Part shown: positions 25,601-26,846 of the stretch, piece after piece
How positions within the stretch are numbered: position 1 is the stretch's first letter
Layout of the letters: each line of letters opens with the position of its first letter
DNA from: a virus
Length of the DNA: 26,846 bases
Strand: one strand, 5' to 3'
Virus record (IMG/VR): IMGVR_UViG_3300009103_000131
Coordinates: 1 to 26,846 of that record
Translations under genes and position numbers: made by a program
Notes under the pieces: generated by a model
What the model was told of the DNA's origin: nothing
What the model saw: the letters and a program-made list of their open reading frames with translations, nothing else
The model's database searches: none

Positions 25601-26325
25601 TTCTTCATCCTTTCGTAACTGGTTGAAAGCAACTGGTTGCTTAATTCAGCTTTGATCTTTGAATCGTTTGGCAATGTTTGGACTAGCTTATCGTATAGGT
25701 CGAAGTCTTGAGCCGTCGAAACCACTTCTCTGGCAAGCTCGTTGCTAATCCTGTCCTCTGGTTCTTTGTCCACTACATCCCTTTTCCATTTTGGTAGCAG
25801 TTTGTATAGCCCTGCATATACCCAACGGTATCGGTATGCCCAATCTTCTGGCTTGGCCTTGCTCCAATGCTCTCTGACTTTGGCCATGTGTTTGTGCATG
25901 GGCAATTTAATACCAAAGTATTCGCGGAGTTCCTTGTCAACGGCTACTGCTTCTGGATCACCGTTTGTGGTTTTTCGGCGGCGGCGGCGGCGTTGTCGTT
26001 CTTCTGGCAAACGATTCACGCTTTCTCCAATAGCCTCCTTATTGACGGGAGTAACCATGTCAGAGAGGTTTTTGGCGTATTTCTCGGTTGAGGTAAGGCT
26101 TTCAAGGGGTTGGTCGCCAGTTTTAACCTTGTCTATCAAGTCTGGCAAAGAAGGATTCTTGAGAATATCTATCTCAATAGTCCTTTTCAAATCCCCAATT
26201 AGCCAAACACCGTCACGGGATGCCATGCCTTGTTGATAAAGGCGTTGCTGAATGTCCCTGACACTTCTGGCTAGTTGGGTCACGATTTTTTTCAATAGTA
26301 GTTTGTCATTCGGATTTAAGTCCAT
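25597..26325 (-). CDS. Hypothetical protein with Arg cluster (242 aa)
   Basis: A 242-aa, mainly helical protein. Residues ~1-100 form helices (KKIVTQLARSVRDIQQRL); a basic run RQRRRRRRK at about 110-118 could bind nucleic acid or DNA phosphate; the rest includes an aromatic segment (WAYRYRWVYAGLYKLLPKW). No family recognised. As the largest gene of the operon beside the candidate origin, a replication or DNA-processing role is possible. Confidence 0.6.
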   Translation of the reverse strand: MDLNPNDKLLLKKIVTQLARSVRDIQQRLYQQGMASRDGVWLIGDLKRTIEIDILKNPSLPDLIDKVKTGDQPLESLTSTEKYAKNLSDMVTPVNKEAIGESVNRLPEERQRRRRRRKTTNGDPEAVAVDKELREYFGIKLPMHKHMAKVREHWSKAKPEDWAYRYRWVYAGLYKLLPKWKRDVVDKEPEDRISNELAREVVSTAQDFDLYDKLVQTLPNDSKIKAELSNQLLSTSYERMKK

Positions 26326-26349
26326 CCCTCTAACCTACTGCCATCGGGG

Positions 26350-26568
26350 TCAGGAGTCAAGAGAAATCTCCTTGTTGTAGTGATTTAACGCATTTATCCT
26401 GTCGATAGCACCTGCTAACAAGTCAACATACTTGTCAATTTCAGTAGCAAAATCGGGATGTTCACCGATAGCAACGGGTTTGTTAAAGTAAATCTCTAAA
26501 GTAGACATAGCAGTTTCCTTGTCTGCCATTGCCCTTGCCATTGCTGCATCATATAACTTATTATTCAT
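26350..26568 (-). CDS. Helical hypothetical protein (72 aa)
   Basis: A 72-aa helical protein rich in Ala, Asp and Met (AAMARAMADKETAMSTLEIYF). No family recognised. It overlaps the upstream gene by eight bases and lies 24 bp from the next, so it belongs to the same operon. Confidence 0.55.
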   Translation of the reverse strand: MNNKLYDAAMARAMADKETAMSTLEIYFNKPVAIGEHPDFATEIDKYVDLLAGAIDRINALNHYNKEISLDS

Positions 26569-26761
26569 TTTTAGTTTTCTTCCTTTGTTTCTTTTTAGAA
26601 GTCGTGGATAGTCCCAACTCCTTTAATCTCTTGTCTGCTTCTCTCTGCCATCTAGCTCTGGTTGATTTAGAGGCATAGGTAAACGATTTACCTCTTTCGA
26701 GTAAACCGTTAATTTCTTTTCTTGTCTTGGCTTGAGTTATTTTTTCTTTAAGTCCACTCAT
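26561..26761 (-). CDS. Basic hypothetical protein (66 aa)
   Basis: A 66-aa basic protein with two helices (EKITQAKTRKEINGLLERG, then RARWQREADKRLKEL) and a Lys/Arg tail (KKKQRKKTKNE). Likely nucleic-acid-binding. It overlaps the stop of the partial upstream gene (ATGA). Confidence 0.55.
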   Translation of the reverse strand: MSGLKEKITQAKTRKEINGLLERGKSFTYASKSTRARWQREADKRLKELGLSTTSKKKQRKKTKNE

Positions 26762-26846
26762 AATGGTCTATGAACCCATTTATCGTTTTTATCGGGAGAT
26801 GACGAAGTTGAATAGCCTGTTAAAGCCTCAAAACATCTAGTGATTT
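26758..26846 (-). CDS. Partial gene, C-terminal end only
   Basis: An open frame enters from the right edge and ends in a TGA that overlaps the next ATG (ATGA). The visible 28 residues end in DKNDKWVHRPL. The tight overlap supports it as a real gene whose start lies outside the window. Confidence 0.6.
   Translation of the reverse strand, partial: ITRCFEALTGYSTSSSPDKNDKWVHRPL

Overview
The window reads as part of a tailed-phage (or phage-plasmid) genome with about 60 tightly packed genes and no virion structural genes. Phage assignment rests on a PhoH ATPase, a GP88-family protein, a SleB-type wall hydrolase, DUF932 and DUF2958 proteins, a lone tRNA-Cys with encoded CCA, and many overlapping genes of 40-120 codons. 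The host is uncertain. Consensus sigma-70 promoters are used, and one secreted protein (9041-9415) carries the Y-x-LE-x-S-x-D-x-x-x-W pattern common in Verrucomicrobia, so a verrucomicrobial host is a reasonable guess, not a demonstrated one.

Region 1 (1-8.85 kb) is AT-rich, with genes on both strands and few Shine-Dalgarno sequences. It encodes an XRE-like HTH protein, PhoH, two glycosyltransferases (one a GT25 plus PLOD/LH3-like fusion), an MscS-like mini-protein, a staphylococcal-type nuclease, two small membrane proteins, a sulfotransferase-like P-loop protein, a HIT-like protein, a 2OG-Fe(II) oxygenase and an FkbM methyltransferase. Many enzymes look suited to modifying glycans or proteins. 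A recurrent GTGTAWTWWW box lies 16-18 nt before several start codons and may be a phage-specific promoter element.

Region 2 (9.0-22.8 kb) has a different style. Small transcription units are each driven by a near-consensus promoter (TTGACW, 16-17 bp, TGTGATAnnAT or similar). The transcripts begin almost at the start codon, typically gttATGAGAGA, or in an AGTGAGTGAGA box. Eight copies of a ~75-bp three-palindrome repeat lie between the units. Six of them sit exactly 17, 17, 37, 37, 51 or 51 bp from a -35 hexamer. The region holds small zinc-ribbon and acidic proteins, DUF2958, a winged-helix candidate, the SleB hydrolase, tRNA-Cys, GP88, an RHH protein, a 41-aa protein with the ArfA-like KKGKGSY signature, and DUF932.

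The most unusual element is a ~528-nt non-coding segment at 16513-17040 (minus). It has its own consensus promoter, many local helices and a strong terminator, and the next gene starts six bases after the U-tract. It resembles in size and setting the large ornate phage RNAs (ROOL/GOLLD type) but could be new.

Region 3 (22.8-26.8 kb) holds an iteron-like AT-rich stretch, a RuvB-like AAA+ ATPase operon, a second AT- and G-repeat-rich intergenic region of ~640 bp (candidate replication origin), and a compact minus-strand operon of unknown proteins running off the right edge.
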